Origin: Flavobacterium resistens
GTDB lineage: Bacteria; Bacteroidota; Bacteroidia; Flavobacteriales; Flavobacteriaceae
Length of the DNA: 64,000 bases
Reading direction: 5' to 3'
Assembly (NCBI RefSeq): GCF_900182645.1
Contig: NZ_FXTA01000005.1
Coordinates: 248,001 to 312,000 of the forward strand
A model generated the notes under the pieces. It made no database searches, had not been told where the DNA came from, and saw only the letters and a list, made by a program, of their open reading frames with translations. Numbering within the stretch: position 1 is the first letter of the stretch; every line of letters begins with the position of its first letter. Of the stretch, positions 53,945-62,967 are shown in pieces. The position numbers were made by a program, and so were the translations under genes.

Positions 53945-54991
53945 CTAGTGTATTTTTTTATATAAATTCATATAATTTTGACCCATTTTATTTACACTAT
54001 ACTCCTCTTGAATTAAACTATATATTGAATTAGCTAATGTCTCTTTATTTTCATAGCATTCGGAAATTGCCTTTGCAAGTGATTGAATATTTTCAAGTTT
54101 AAAAAAACATACTTCCTTATCTGTAAATAATTCTCTAAAAATTGGAATATCTGAACACACAACTGGTAACTTCATTAATCCTGCCTCTAATAGTCCTAAA
54201 GGAAATCCTTCTGAATAGGAGGACATAACATAAACATCAAAATAATTTAAATAAACTGTTGCATTTGACTTATATCCAAGAAAATAACAACGCTCCTCTA
54301 CCCCTAATTTTTTAGCTAGATTTAATAAATTTTCTTTCTCTTGACCATCACCTACAATTATCAAAGCATAATCTTCCAATAAAGTTAAACTCTCAACTAT
54401 TTGATGAATACCTTTACGTTTTGTAAGTAAGCAATGTGAACCAATAACTTTGTATTTAGATTTTATTTGCTCTAAAGTATCTTTCTCATCTATATAAATA
54501 TTTTCATCAATTTTATTTTGACAATTTCTGCCATTATAGATAGTCTGTAAGTTTAGTTTAGTTTTTTTTGCATAAATGGCTTTCATTTCATTGGTAAGAG
54601 TAATAACGTAGTCTTGCTTTTTTAAAAGGAATAACCAAATTTTTTCAAAAAAATATGCAATAAAAGGATTGTAATTCCCTTTTAAATTATCATAAATATT
54701 TTGATGTAGAGTAGAAATAAAAATCGTTTTATTATTGCTTTTTTTTCTGTGAAACCAAACATAAAAATCTGGTCTTAACATATGAGAGTGAACAATATCA
54801 TACTTAGAAAAATCGATTTTATCAAAAAGTCCTATCCTGTAAGTATTACAATCAAAATCCACTTCTCTTACATCATCAAAATAATAAACATCTATTAAAT
54901 CAACATTTTCTTTAATATTTTCAATAATGTCTTTTGCAACAATAACTGGTCCTTGATTAGCTAATTTAGGTAGAATATAAGCTATTTTCAT
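53945..54991 (-). CDS. GT4-family glycosyltransferase
   Basis: GT-B enzyme of 348 residues. 'KIAYILPKLANQGPVIVAKD' gives the N-terminal loop, 'KYDIVHSHMLRPDFYVWFH' the Rossmann core, 'YKVIGSHCLLTKRKGIHQIV' the start of the donor domain, and EX7E is in 'SEGFPLGLLEAGL'. The last 26 bases of the Wzy gene overlap its start. It builds the Wzx/Wzy repeat unit; donor unknown. Confidence 0.88.
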   Translation of the reverse strand: MKIAYILPKLANQGPVIVAKDIIENIKENVDLIDVYYFDDVREVDFDCNTYRIGLFDKIDFSKYDIVHSHMLRPDFYVWFHRKKSNNKTIFISTLHQNIYDNLKGNYNPFIAYFFEKIWLFLLKKQDYVITLTNEMKAIYAKKTKLNLQTIYNGRNCQNKIDENIYIDEKDTLEQIKSKYKVIGSHCLLTKRKGIHQIVESLTLLEDYALIIVGDGQEKENLLNLAKKLGVEERCYFLGYKSNATVYLNYFDVYVMSSYSEGFPLGLLEAGLMKLPVVCSDIPIFRELFTDKEVCFFKLENIQSLAKAISECYENKETLANSIYSLIQEEYSVNKMGQNYMNLYKKIH

Positions 54992-56177
54992 CTTTCTTTT
55001 TAAAATTTAAAAAATTCACAACCATAAACAATACAACATAAACAAAAATTGAGAATATTAGAAATGCATATTCATTAGATACTCCACTCATCAAAACATA
55101 AAGCAATAACATAAATGCTAACTCATTTGCATATTCAAACCGAAGCATCCTAAAGACTATAAATGTAGATATTATATATAAAAAAATAGTTAATATATTT
55201 AAAACTAATACCAGAGGAGATTTAAACAACGACAAGTACAAATTCCCTTGAGTCCCAGCCATGTAGGCAACATTATCCTCGGAGTTCTCATAATAAAATT
55301 TAAAAAGCATAGTTTCAGGTCTATGCGCGGGCATATAATCTAAACTCAAAACTCCTCCTAAAGCTTGTTTTTGAAAATATAAGGGATCTAATTCTTGTGC
55401 ACTAATAAAAAATACTGGCGCCTCCTGCATAATAAAAGCTGAATCAGAAAAACTGGAAAGTCTTCCCATTAGCACTCCGAGTATAGGATCAGAATAGGTT
55501 TCTTCGGTTTCTTGTCCTCTTAAAATACTTCGCAATTCATAAAGTCCGTTCACTACTATTGGAAAAAAAAACAATAAAATAAGAATTATAATTTTTTGTT
55601 TCTTAAAAAAAAGATTTACTTCAACAAAGTATTTAATATAAAATAACATTCCGAAATACAACAAAACACCTAATCCTGCCCTTAAATAAGCCAATACCAA
55701 AAGCAGAATTACTAATAGAAATTGAAACTTATTTTTTTTTGGAACTAGCAAAATATAAATAAAAGCGCCATAAAAATAATTAAACCTATTCATTATTTGA
55801 ATAATAGGTTTAATTATGGGTGGAGCTTCATATGGTGGAGCTGCCAGAACTCCTACACCATAAATAAGTGTAACAGCAACATTCCAAATAATAAGAAAAA
55901 TTAAAAAAATTTCAAAAAATCTCACAGGCATTGTTATGCACTTGTTGATCTTTTTCTTTTTAAAATATAAATAAATTTTCCAAGTAACAATAAATGGAAG
56001 AATAGTAAATAGAAGATTAATTACAAGAAGCCAAAATGGTAATACAACTTCGACACCCAAAAAGTCACCATTTAATCTACCTTTAAAAACTGCATATAAA
56101 AATGATGTAAATGATGTAATTATAAAGAAAAAGTATAAATGTTTTACTGATTTTTGGGAGTTATAATCACTAATCAT
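54966..56177 (-). CDS. wzy: O-antigen repeat-unit polymerase
   Basis: A 403-residue membrane protein with about eleven hydrophobic segments and a sizeable periplasmic loop between residues ~205 and 310 ('YELRSILRGQETEETYSDP', 'MPAHRPETMLFKFYYENS'). This matches oligosaccharide repeat-unit polymerases, which are poorly conserved and recognised mainly by topology and position. It lies in the same operon as Wzx and shares no obvious blocks with the ligase-like protein at 6175. The gene overlaps both neighbours. The Wzy call is strong by context, moderate by sequence. Confidence 0.75.
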   Translation of the reverse strand: MISDYNSQKSVKHLYFFFIITSFTSFLYAVFKGRLNGDFLGVEVVLPFWLLVINLLFTILPFIVTWKIYLYFKKKKINKCITMPVRFFEIFLIFLIIWNVAVTLIYGVGVLAAPPYEAPPIIKPIIQIMNRFNYFYGAFIYILLVPKKNKFQFLLVILLLVLAYLRAGLGVLLYFGMLFYIKYFVEVNLFFKKQKIIILILLFFFPIVVNGLYELRSILRGQETEETYSDPILGVLMGRLSSFSDSAFIMQEAPVFFISAQELDPLYFQKQALGGVLSLDYMPAHRPETMLFKFYYENSEDNVAYMAGTQGNLYLSLFKSPLVLVLNILTIFLYIISTFIVFRMLRFEYANELAFMLLLYVLMSGVSNEYAFLIFSIFVYVVLFMVVNFLNFKKKDENSLYST

Positions 56178-57352
56178 ATATTCAATCTTTTATATTGATC
56201 CATAAATTCTTTTTGAATATTTTCATTTGAAAGTAACTTAGTAGCTCTATTTAAAGACAAAACCTGGTCATCATATTTTTCAGAATTATCCTGAATTATT
56301 TGATTTATGGTTTCACTCATTTCTTCAACTGTATCACATAAATATCCAATATTACCTAATTTTTTAAAATAAAATTCAAAAAAAGGATTTCTAAGAGAAA
56401 TTATAGGCTTTTTATATTTTAGTGCATCAAAAAAGGTTCCACTTGGACATAAATCATATAAAGAGTCTTCTTTAAAAAAATAAATAAAAAAATCTGCTTT
56501 ATTAACTTCTTTTTCAAATAAATCAAATGGGATAAAAGTATTGTTATTTATAATTTCGACAAATTTATTTGAATAACTTAGAACTTCTTGAGATACATTT
56601 CCAATTTGAATAAATTTAACTTTACCATTCTCAACATTAAGTCTCTGTTTTTCTGCAAGTTTATAGAATAAATGAGAATTTTTATTCATCAATCCTGTAC
56701 CAATATTTGCAATTGTTATGACATTACTTTTTTGAATAAACTGATCGCTTATTTCTTTCGTATCATAATTATAAGGATGATCAATTGATATTGTATTCCT
56801 ATTATTAAAATTTGGAAATTTATTAAATAGTTTTTCTTCAATTGTCTTACCATAAAACAGCAACACAACCTTAGCCGGTCTTGTTAAGAAAAAAAATTTA
56901 ATTACATTTCTATAAATTGTAGTGGTTAACTTTTTTCTTTTTAAACTCAAAACACCGATATCGCCATGCAAACATATTATTGTCTTTTGCGAAAATAACA
57001 GTGAAAAAAAATTAAGCAAAATGGAAGTAAATGGAAATGCAGAAGCAAAAACAACTAATTCGACTTTCTCTTTTTTGGCATATTTGAAAATTTTATACGC
57101 TAATAAGGTTTCCCTAACTGTTTTCTTTAAAACGGCGCTTTTTTTCAACTCTGCCTCACCTGTATATTTAAAATTAGTAAAATTATAGAAATCTGTATTT
57201 TCAATATAATTAGACAATTCTATCTTATGTCTCTCATCACAAAAAACATCAATTCGCTTTTTATCAAAAGATTTTTGAAGAATCTTCAATAAGCCACTAT
57301 TTACATGTACGTGTTTATCACCTTGCATTTGTAATTCTGCAAAAACAACCAT
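56174..57352 (-). CDS. GT-B-fold glycosyltransferase
   Basis: A 392-residue protein with a GT4-like outline but weak motifs. The start 'VVFAELQMQGDKHVHVNSG' has a glycine loop, 'VELVVFASAFPFTSILLNF' and 'TIICLHGDIGVLSLKRKKL' form the N-domain, and 'VITIANIGTGLMNKNSHLF' begins the donor domain. The expected EX7E region reads 'DLCPSGTFFDALKYKKPIIS', with Ser-Gly-Thr in place of the first Glu region. It is therefore a divergent family member. Four-base overlap with wzy. Confidence 0.72.
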   Translation of the reverse strand: MVVFAELQMQGDKHVHVNSGLLKILQKSFDKKRIDVFCDERHKIELSNYIENTDFYNFTNFKYTGEAELKKSAVLKKTVRETLLAYKIFKYAKKEKVELVVFASAFPFTSILLNFFSLLFSQKTIICLHGDIGVLSLKRKKLTTTIYRNVIKFFFLTRPAKVVLLFYGKTIEEKLFNKFPNFNNRNTISIDHPYNYDTKEISDQFIQKSNVITIANIGTGLMNKNSHLFYKLAEKQRLNVENGKVKFIQIGNVSQEVLSYSNKFVEIINNNTFIPFDLFEKEVNKADFFIYFFKEDSLYDLCPSGTFFDALKYKKPIISLRNPFFEFYFKKLGNIGYLCDTVEEMSETINQIIQDNSEKYDDQVLSLNRATKLLSNENIQKEFMDQYKRLNI

Positions 57353-57355
57353 ATT

Positions 57356-58522
57356 TTATTTTTTGAAATGAAATTGACTCGCTTCTATTTTTGATTCTTT
57401 CAATGTTTTCATAACATAATCAACATCTTCTGCTATGATGACATTATATTGATTTGTTTTTGATAGAAATCTTATTTTTCTATACCATATACCAGTTTTC
57501 TTTTTAAAAAAAACAAGACTTATTTTTACCAAATCAATAATATTTTTCTGACAGTATTTTTTTACTGATTTTAATAATTCACTAAATAAATATGGCTCAT
57601 AAGCCAACATTGTTCCATAAAAACTAATATAATTAAATTTCTTTGATGAATTAAATTCGCTAAGTACCTCAGTGACTGTTTGCGCATATATTGTTTTTTC
57701 AGACCAGATTTTTGGCACTAAAGGATTCCAATTGTCAATTGTTTTTTTAGGTAAATGTTTTTGTTCTTCAATTTTACCATAATGCTTATTTCTTGCTGTC
57801 ATCCCTCCTCCGCTATTTTTAGAAGCTCCAAAGATGCTTACAGGGAAATTCACATAAAAATATTTATCTATGACAAAAGCTATAGCTGTTGAAAAAGCAA
57901 TATCTGGACTTGCACCGGGCAAATACGTTCCAGTTATATTTTTAATTTCTTCCAATACATCACGTCTAACAATTCCGTGATAAAATTTTGGTAATCCTTG
58001 AAAAATTCCAGCTCCGCTTTCTAACATTATATTAAGTTCTTCGTCTGAATTCTTTTCAACAAATTGTAAAAGTTGATTATTTGGTAGCCAAAGTGCTTTT
58101 TTTCGATGAAAATAAGTTTCATTTATAAACTCTACAGTATTCCACCAATAATAGGCAGGATTATAAACTAAACTTTTGATATTTTCCTTATCCATAAATA
58201 ATGCAAACTCATATATATAAGGTGAAACTAAGTCATCATCACCAATAAAAATTTGATATTTACCTGCTGCATTATCTATTGCCAAAATAGTATTTTCAAT
58301 AATTGACATATTCCCAGGATGATAAAAATACTTAACCCTATCATCTTTTAGTGTATTAAAAAACAAAAGCGCCTCGCTGTTAACGTCAGAATTATCTTGA
58401 ATAATAAATTCAACGTTTTCACTTTCAATATATTTTAGTAACGCAGAAACTACTGGATAAAGACATTCATACCTATTTTTTGTAGGTATAATTACGGACA
58501 GTAGTTTATTATAATTTTCCAT
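57356..58522 (-). CDS. GT2-family glycosyltransferase
   Basis: GT-A enzyme of 388 residues: 'LLSVIIPTKNRYECLYPVVS', 'EFIIQDNSDVNSEALLFF' and the GDDD site in 'YQIFIGDDDLVSPYIY'. 'GAGIFQGLPKFYHGIVRRDV' and 'GASPDIAFSTAIAF' form the acceptor half; about 80 extra C-terminal residues are basic. The start overlaps the wzx stop by 14 bases. Donor unknown. Confidence 0.84.
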   Translation of the reverse strand: MENYNKLLSVIIPTKNRYECLYPVVSALLKYIESENVEFIIQDNSDVNSEALLFFNTLKDDRVKYFYHPGNMSIIENTILAIDNAAGKYQIFIGDDDLVSPYIYEFALFMDKENIKSLVYNPAYYWWNTVEFINETYFHRKKALWLPNNQLLQFVEKNSDEELNIMLESGAGIFQGLPKFYHGIVRRDVLEEIKNITGTYLPGASPDIAFSTAIAFVIDKYFYVNFPVSIFGASKNSGGGMTARNKHYGKIEEQKHLPKKTIDNWNPLVPKIWSEKTIYAQTVTEVLSEFNSSKKFNYISFYGTMLAYEPYLFSELLKSVKKYCQKNIIDLVKISLVFFKKKTGIWYRKIRFLSKTNQYNVIIAEDVDYVMKTLKESKIEASQFHFKK

Positions 58523-59996
58523 TTTTAATCGATTCTCTTATGTTTATTTTATATTTAGGATTTATTGCATTAAATATTAATAAATTCAAGCCTAATGAAA
58601 TCAATCCTATAATAACAGAATACAATAATACATAATAACCTTTTGGCAAGTTTAAAGTTAAATAATAAGCTATACACCCTATACAAACAGCTACTACTAA
58701 AGGAATTAATGTATCAATAAGTAACCATTTTTTAAATTCTGATTTTAAAAATTTTTCTATTAGAAAATATCCTAAATAAATATATGCAATAATGTTCATT
58801 CCAAGCCATGTAAAAGTGGCTCCTATTAAACCGAAAGTCTTCACGAAGAAAATAAGAGCTGGTATTATAAAAATTATGGCTATAATCCCTAGTCTAACAT
58901 TAGTTTTAGTATGACCATTTGCTATTGCTAAATAATATGGCATGTATTGAAATGACAAAAATACTCCTCCAAACAACAGAACTTTTGTAACATTTTTAAT
59001 GGAATCAGCTATTAACAAATCTCGCGTCCAAATAAACAGAAAATCTTTTGTAAAGAGAAAAAGCACTAACGCTCCTGTTGTTGCTAAAACTGATAAAATA
59101 AACGAATTAACATGAAAAAGTTTAACTAATTCTTTATGTTCTTTGTTTTCTGTATACTTAACCATTCTAGGTAAGATGGCAACCGCAATAGGTGTAATTA
59201 TTAATTCTGGAACTTGAGACAATACGCCAGCTAGAGAATAATGACCAAATTCTTTTAAGGAAAGGATCTTACTTATGACTATCTTATCTATTTGAGTATT
59301 AAGTGAAGCAATTATTGCCATTAACATCATACCTCCAGCAAACTTCCCAACTGTTTTTAGAACATTTTTATCAAATACGGCAACTACATTTAATTTTATA
59401 AATTTCCACAAATTATATCTCATTATGAAGAAAAACAAGATATTCATTGCCATCTGCCAAAGAAAAAATGTTAATAATGAAGGAAAAAAATATAAAGGAA
59501 TAAAAACCAACGCTGAACGGGAAATACTGCTTGAAACTTGAATTCCATTTGATAATACTTGTTTTTCAAGCCCCATCAATCCACTACTCTCTAAGGTGGT
59601 AAATAACTGGAAAGCTACACTAACTCCCATCAAACTAATATATATAGATAACTCGTTTGCAGGAATAGTTTGAGAATTTAACCAATTGGAAGCTATAAAA
59701 TTAGAAAACAAAAAAATAACAATTACAATAACTGCACAAATCCCAATATATAATCGCTCAATTGTAAAAAGCATATTATTTAAATATTGGGCGTTATTAT
59801 TTCTAGCAATTTCTCTATTCAAAGTAGCCGAAAGACCTCCATCAGCAAAATACATTATTGTTAAAATAACCGTATAAAAATTAATTACTGCATAAGATTC
59901 AATGCCCAGTATTTTTATATAAAAGGGTACAAAAACAAATACTGAAATTATACCCCAAATTCTACCAATATAATTGGCAATAATATTTTTAAGCAT
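58509..59996 (-). CDS. wzx: O-antigen flippase (MOP/MATE-like)
   Basis: Polytopic membrane protein of 495 residues with about 12-14 helices, beginning 'ANYIGRIWGIISVFVFVPFY', the usual polysaccharide flippase opening. 'GLSATLNREIARNN' and 'LSLKEFGHYSLAGVLSQVPE' are MOP-superfamily blocks. It moves the undecaprenyl-linked repeat unit to the periplasm for Wzy. It is the only Wzx seen in the window. Confidence 0.9.
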   Translation of the reverse strand: MLKNIIANYIGRIWGIISVFVFVPFYIKILGIESYAVINFYTVILTIMYFADGGLSATLNREIARNNNAQYLNNMLFTIERLYIGICAVIVIVIFLFSNFIASNWLNSQTIPANELSIYISLMGVSVAFQLFTTLESSGLMGLEKQVLSNGIQVSSSISRSALVFIPLYFFPSLLTFFLWQMAMNILFFFIMRYNLWKFIKLNVVAVFDKNVLKTVGKFAGGMMLMAIIASLNTQIDKIVISKILSLKEFGHYSLAGVLSQVPELIITPIAVAILPRMVKYTENKEHKELVKLFHVNSFILSVLATTGALVLFLFTKDFLFIWTRDLLIADSIKNVTKVLLFGGVFLSFQYMPYYLAIANGHTKTNVRLGIIAIIFIIPALIFFVKTFGLIGATFTWLGMNIIAYIYLGYFLIEKFLKSEFKKWLLIDTLIPLVVAVCIGCIAYYLTLNLPKGYYVLLYSVIIGLISLGLNLLIFNAINPKYKINIRESIKNGKL

Positions 59997-60033
59997 TTCT
60001 TAAATATCAATAAAATTATTAGTTTACAGTAAT

Positions 60034-60762
60034 TTAATGTACTGAATATCCTCCATCAATTACAAAACTCTGTCCTGTAATCCATCGTGCTTTATCTGAA
60101 ATAAGAAATAAAATGGTTGGCACTACGTCCTCAACCTCGCCAAAACCTAATGGATGCATTTCTTTAATTTTATCAATTTGACTCTCATTAATACTTTCAA
60201 ATAACAATTTAGTCATTGGCGTATTTACAATACCTGGCAAAACGGCATTTACCCTTATCTTTCTTCTTGCTAATTCTAAAGCACTTGACTTTACAACACC
60301 TAAAACAGCTGCTTTTGAAGCACAATAACCAATTTTACCAGGTTGCCCTAAAATTCCCATTACCGAGGATAAAAAAACAACACTTGCACCATCATTGCAA
60401 TATTTTTTTTTCGAAAAACTTCTAAGTAACTCTATGCCTGAAAATACATTTATGTTAAACATATGATCTAATTTCTCTGGTGTACTTTGTATTAAAGGAG
60501 TTGTTTCCTCTATACCTGCACAGTGAATCATTGCATCAAGCTTTCCGTTATCTAAATCAAGTTTTGAAAATATATTTTCAATATTATCGACAATAGCTAA
60601 ATCAAATTCATAAGTTTCTATGCTTGACCTATTTTCTTTTAAAAACAACTCAATTTTAGAGAAATCTCTCCCTATAGCATATACAAAACAACCATTATTC
60701 ACAAGCTGTTTCAATGTTTCAAAGCCTATTCCTGAAGTTGCACCAGTTAAAAGTACTTTCAT
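60034..60762 (-). CDS. Short-chain dehydrogenase/reductase (FabG-like)
   Basis: A 242-residue classical SDR. The cofactor loop 'TGATSGIG' is at 6-13, 'HCAGIEETTPL' corresponds to NNAG, Ser133 is in 'VFLSSVMGILGQ' and Tyr146-x3-Lys150 in 'GYCASKAAVLG'. 'IRVNAVLPGIVNTPM' and 'ARWITGQSFVIDGGYSVH' close the family pattern seen in FabG-type 3-ketoacyl reductases. With the ketosynthase and ACP directly upstream it may reduce a 3-ketoacyl-ACP. A role as a sugar reductase is the alternative. Confidence 0.85.
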   Translation of the reverse strand: MKVLLTGATSGIGFETLKQLVNNGCFVYAIGRDFSKIELFLKENRSSIETYEFDLAIVDNIENIFSKLDLDNGKLDAMIHCAGIEETTPLIQSTPEKLDHMFNINVFSGIELLRSFSKKKYCNDGASVVFLSSVMGILGQPGKIGYCASKAAVLGVVKSSALELARRKIRVNAVLPGIVNTPMTKLLFESINESQIDKIKEMHPLGFGEVEDVVPTILFLISDKARWITGQSFVIDGGYSVH

Positions 60763-60821
60763 AATTATTTCAACAAAAAAGATTATTACAAATCAAAAAA
60801 TTATTCAATGATAAATCTTAT

Positions 60822-61052
60822 TTAATCAAATTTATCAAATCCAATAATTTCGATTAAAGAATCTACTGTAGAAATTTTTTCAATATCATCATGGTTTAGT
60901 CTAACTGAAAATTCTTCATTAACAAGTCCAATTAATACCATTTCGGTCATTGAGTCCCATTCGTCTAGATCTTTAAGTATTGATGTCTCATTGATTTCTG
61001 TTTCTAATTCTAAATCATTTTGTAATTTTAAAATAAAAGATTTTTTATCCAT
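60822..61052 (-). CDS. Acyl carrier protein
   Basis: 76 residues of an acidic four-helix carrier. The phosphopantetheine site is Ser34 in 'DEWDSMTEMVLIGLVNEEF', the DSL/DSM box of ACPs, and the C-terminal 'STVDSLIEII' is the typical last helix. It differs from a housekeeping AcpP (for example 'EWDSMT' in place of GADSLD), as expected for a pathway-specific carrier. Its start overlaps the ketosynthase stop by one base, so the two are coupled. It probably carries the acyl group destined for a sugar. Confidence 0.88.
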   Translation of the reverse strand: MDKKSFILKLQNDLELETEINETSILKDLDEWDSMTEMVLIGLVNEEFSVRLNHDDIEKISTVDSLIEIIGFDKFD

Positions 61053-62059
61053 TATAATTTATTTTTAATTGTTATTAATCCACCTGACCATGAAAGCCCT
61101 ACACCAAACCCTACAATTATGACATCTTGTTCATCGAAATTATTTAATTGAGAGTAATTTTTTAATGCAATAGGTATAGTAGATGAAACTGTATTTCCTC
61201 CGTCAGATAAATTTCTATAAAATTTATCTTCTTCGATTTTCAATCTCTTCCTTATAAAATTTAGCATAAAAGAATTTGCTTGATGCAATACAAATTGATG
61301 AATATCATCAATACTTTTATTATTTTTTAATAAAACCTCCTTAGTAAATTCAGGAATTACTTCACTGGTAAAATTAAAAACTTCCGGACCATTCATATAA
61401 AGATTATTATCTGTATATGTGTTATTTGTTCCATAAACTTTTTCTTCTGCATTAAAATCATAAGCGTTGCGACTACATCCATTCTTTACAATTAGCTTAT
61501 CATAACCAGAACCATCGGTTCCAAAAAGAAAATCTCCAAAATATTCTTTCTCAGAAAACGAAATTAATGTTGCTGTTGCTGCATCTCCAAAAATAGCCCT
61601 ATTTGAACGATCATTAGGATGTAGATATTTTGAATATGTTTCTGCCGTCACCAGCAAAACATTTTTAACTTGTCCTGTATTAATTAATCCTTTTGCAATA
61701 CTTAAGCCATAAGGATAACCAGAACAGCCTAAATTAAAGTCCAATGCTCCAATATCTTTTCTCAAATCTAGTTTATTCTGTAAGACACATGCAGTAGTTG
61801 GTAAAAAATATTCTGGACTTTGTGTACAATACAAAATAAAATCTATCTCTTTGGAATCTATTTTAGTAAAAAGCTTTAAACAGGCTTTTACAGCCAAATC
61901 TAAAGCAGTTTCATTTTCAGTAACCCAATATCTATTTTTAATTCCGACTTTTTCTTCAAATTTATCAAAATCATAATCCGGAAATGCTTCCAAAAGATTT
62001 TCATTTGTAATTTTTTGGTCAGGAAAAACATATTCAATATTTCTAATAATTGCTCCCAT
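61052..62059 (-). CDS. FabH-like 3-oxoacyl-ACP synthase (KAS III family)
   Basis: 335 residues with the complete KAS III triad: Cys112 ('FNLGCSGYPYGLSIA'), His259 ('VLHQANSFMLNFI') and Asn289 ('DGGNTVSSTIPIAL'). 'IFGDAATATLI' and 'TDGSGYDKL' are further family blocks. The expected reaction is condensation of an acyl-CoA with malonyl-ACP to a 3-ketoacyl-ACP. Location between an ACP gene and a LbH acyltransferase within an O-antigen operon argues for a glycan-decorating rather than a housekeeping role. Confidence 0.9.
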   Translation of the reverse strand: MGAIIRNIEYVFPDQKITNENLLEAFPDYDFDKFEEKVGIKNRYWVTENETALDLAVKACLKLFTKIDSKEIDFILYCTQSPEYFLPTTACVLQNKLDLRKDIGALDFNLGCSGYPYGLSIAKGLINTGQVKNVLLVTAETYSKYLHPNDRSNRAIFGDAATATLISFSEKEYFGDFLFGTDGSGYDKLIVKNGCSRNAYDFNAEEKVYGTNNTYTDNNLYMNGPEVFNFTSEVIPEFTKEVLLKNNKSIDDIHQFVLHQANSFMLNFIRKRLKIEEDKFYRNLSDGGNTVSSTIPIALKNYSQLNNFDEQDVIIVGFGVGLSWSGGLITIKNKL

Positions 62060-62086
62060 TTATTTTTCTTTAATAGAATGATCAGA

Positions 62087-62956
62087 TTAATTTAAAGGAA
62101 TAAATCTCGCCTTATTATTGTATAAAAACTTATATACCATCCTTTCTGTTAGAATATTAGTTTTATTAAAAGTCTTATCAAACAGATAAAAAACACTTAT
62201 AGAAATGTCATCTATTTTATTTTCTGATTTTGTAAAAATTACTTTTTCGTTATTAACAGAATTCAAAAGAATCAAATCATTATCTGTAGAATCTAAAAGA
62301 AAATTAGTAGAGTTCGTTGAAATAAATTCCTTTAACCAATTTTCAAGCATTTCAAATTTTTCATCAATTGTTTTAGGCAAATAAAAATTTAGCTTTTCCA
62401 TTAATTTAGCGGGACTTCCGGAATATGCACTATTCGGCAGTGTATCTTTGGTAATAACCGAATTAATTAATGCCGTACTTCTTTTACCCAAAGTAATACC
62501 AGAACCAACTACACAACTTCCAACCAACCAGACATCATCCAATATATTTGTTTTCCTTTTTGCAAATAATATACATCCTTCTATTTGTTCACCACTCGCA
62601 ACGTGTGTCCATATCTGAGAATACATGCCAACTCTTACGCCGTTACCTATTTCTAGTCCTCCGGCACCATCCAAAATAGTATTTTGACCAAACCAGCAGT
62701 TATGACCAATTATGATATGATCTTCTGCCATGATAAGCATATCATTATGAAAAACATTCCAATCACCTACTTTAAATTTTCCATGAATGAAAATACGTGT
62801 GTTATCGTTAATTATATTATTATCTCCAATTAAAACTTCAATGTTTGGATCATCTCCAATTACTTCGATAACAACATTTTTTCCTATCCTATTATGTTCA
62901 CCCAAAACAACTTTAGGATGAATTTTTGCCGAAATATCTATCTGATTTGTAACCAT
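62087..62956 (-). CDS. Left-handed beta-helix acyltransferase with C-terminal extension
   Basis: About 289 residues. Hexapeptide repeats run from the N-terminus ('AKIHPKVVLGEHNRIGKNVV') through 'WFGQNTILDGAGGLEIGNGV' to 'SAYSGSPAKLMEKL' at about residue 195. A further ~95 residues form a separate small domain of unknown function. The ATG at 62956 is chosen because the LbH fold starts there; an ATG at 62989 would add eleven residues read out of the end of the previous gene. Next to ketosynthase and ACP genes, it may transfer the ACP-bound acyl chain to an amino sugar. An acetyl-CoA-dependent role is the alternative. Confidence 0.82.
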   Translation of the reverse strand: MVTNQIDISAKIHPKVVLGEHNRIGKNVVIEVIGDDPNIEVLIGDNNIINDNTRIFIHGKFKVGDWNVFHNDMLIMAEDHIIIGHNCWFGQNTILDGAGGLEIGNGVRVGMYSQIWTHVASGEQIEGCILFAKRKTNILDDVWLVGSCVVGSGITLGKRSTALINSVITKDTLPNSAYSGSPAKLMEKLNFYLPKTIDEKFEMLENWLKEFISTNSTNFLLDSTDNDLILLNSVNNEKVIFTKSENKIDDISISVFYLFDKTFNKTNILTERMVYKFLYNNKARFIPLN

Positions 62957-62967
62957 ATCGTTTTTTT

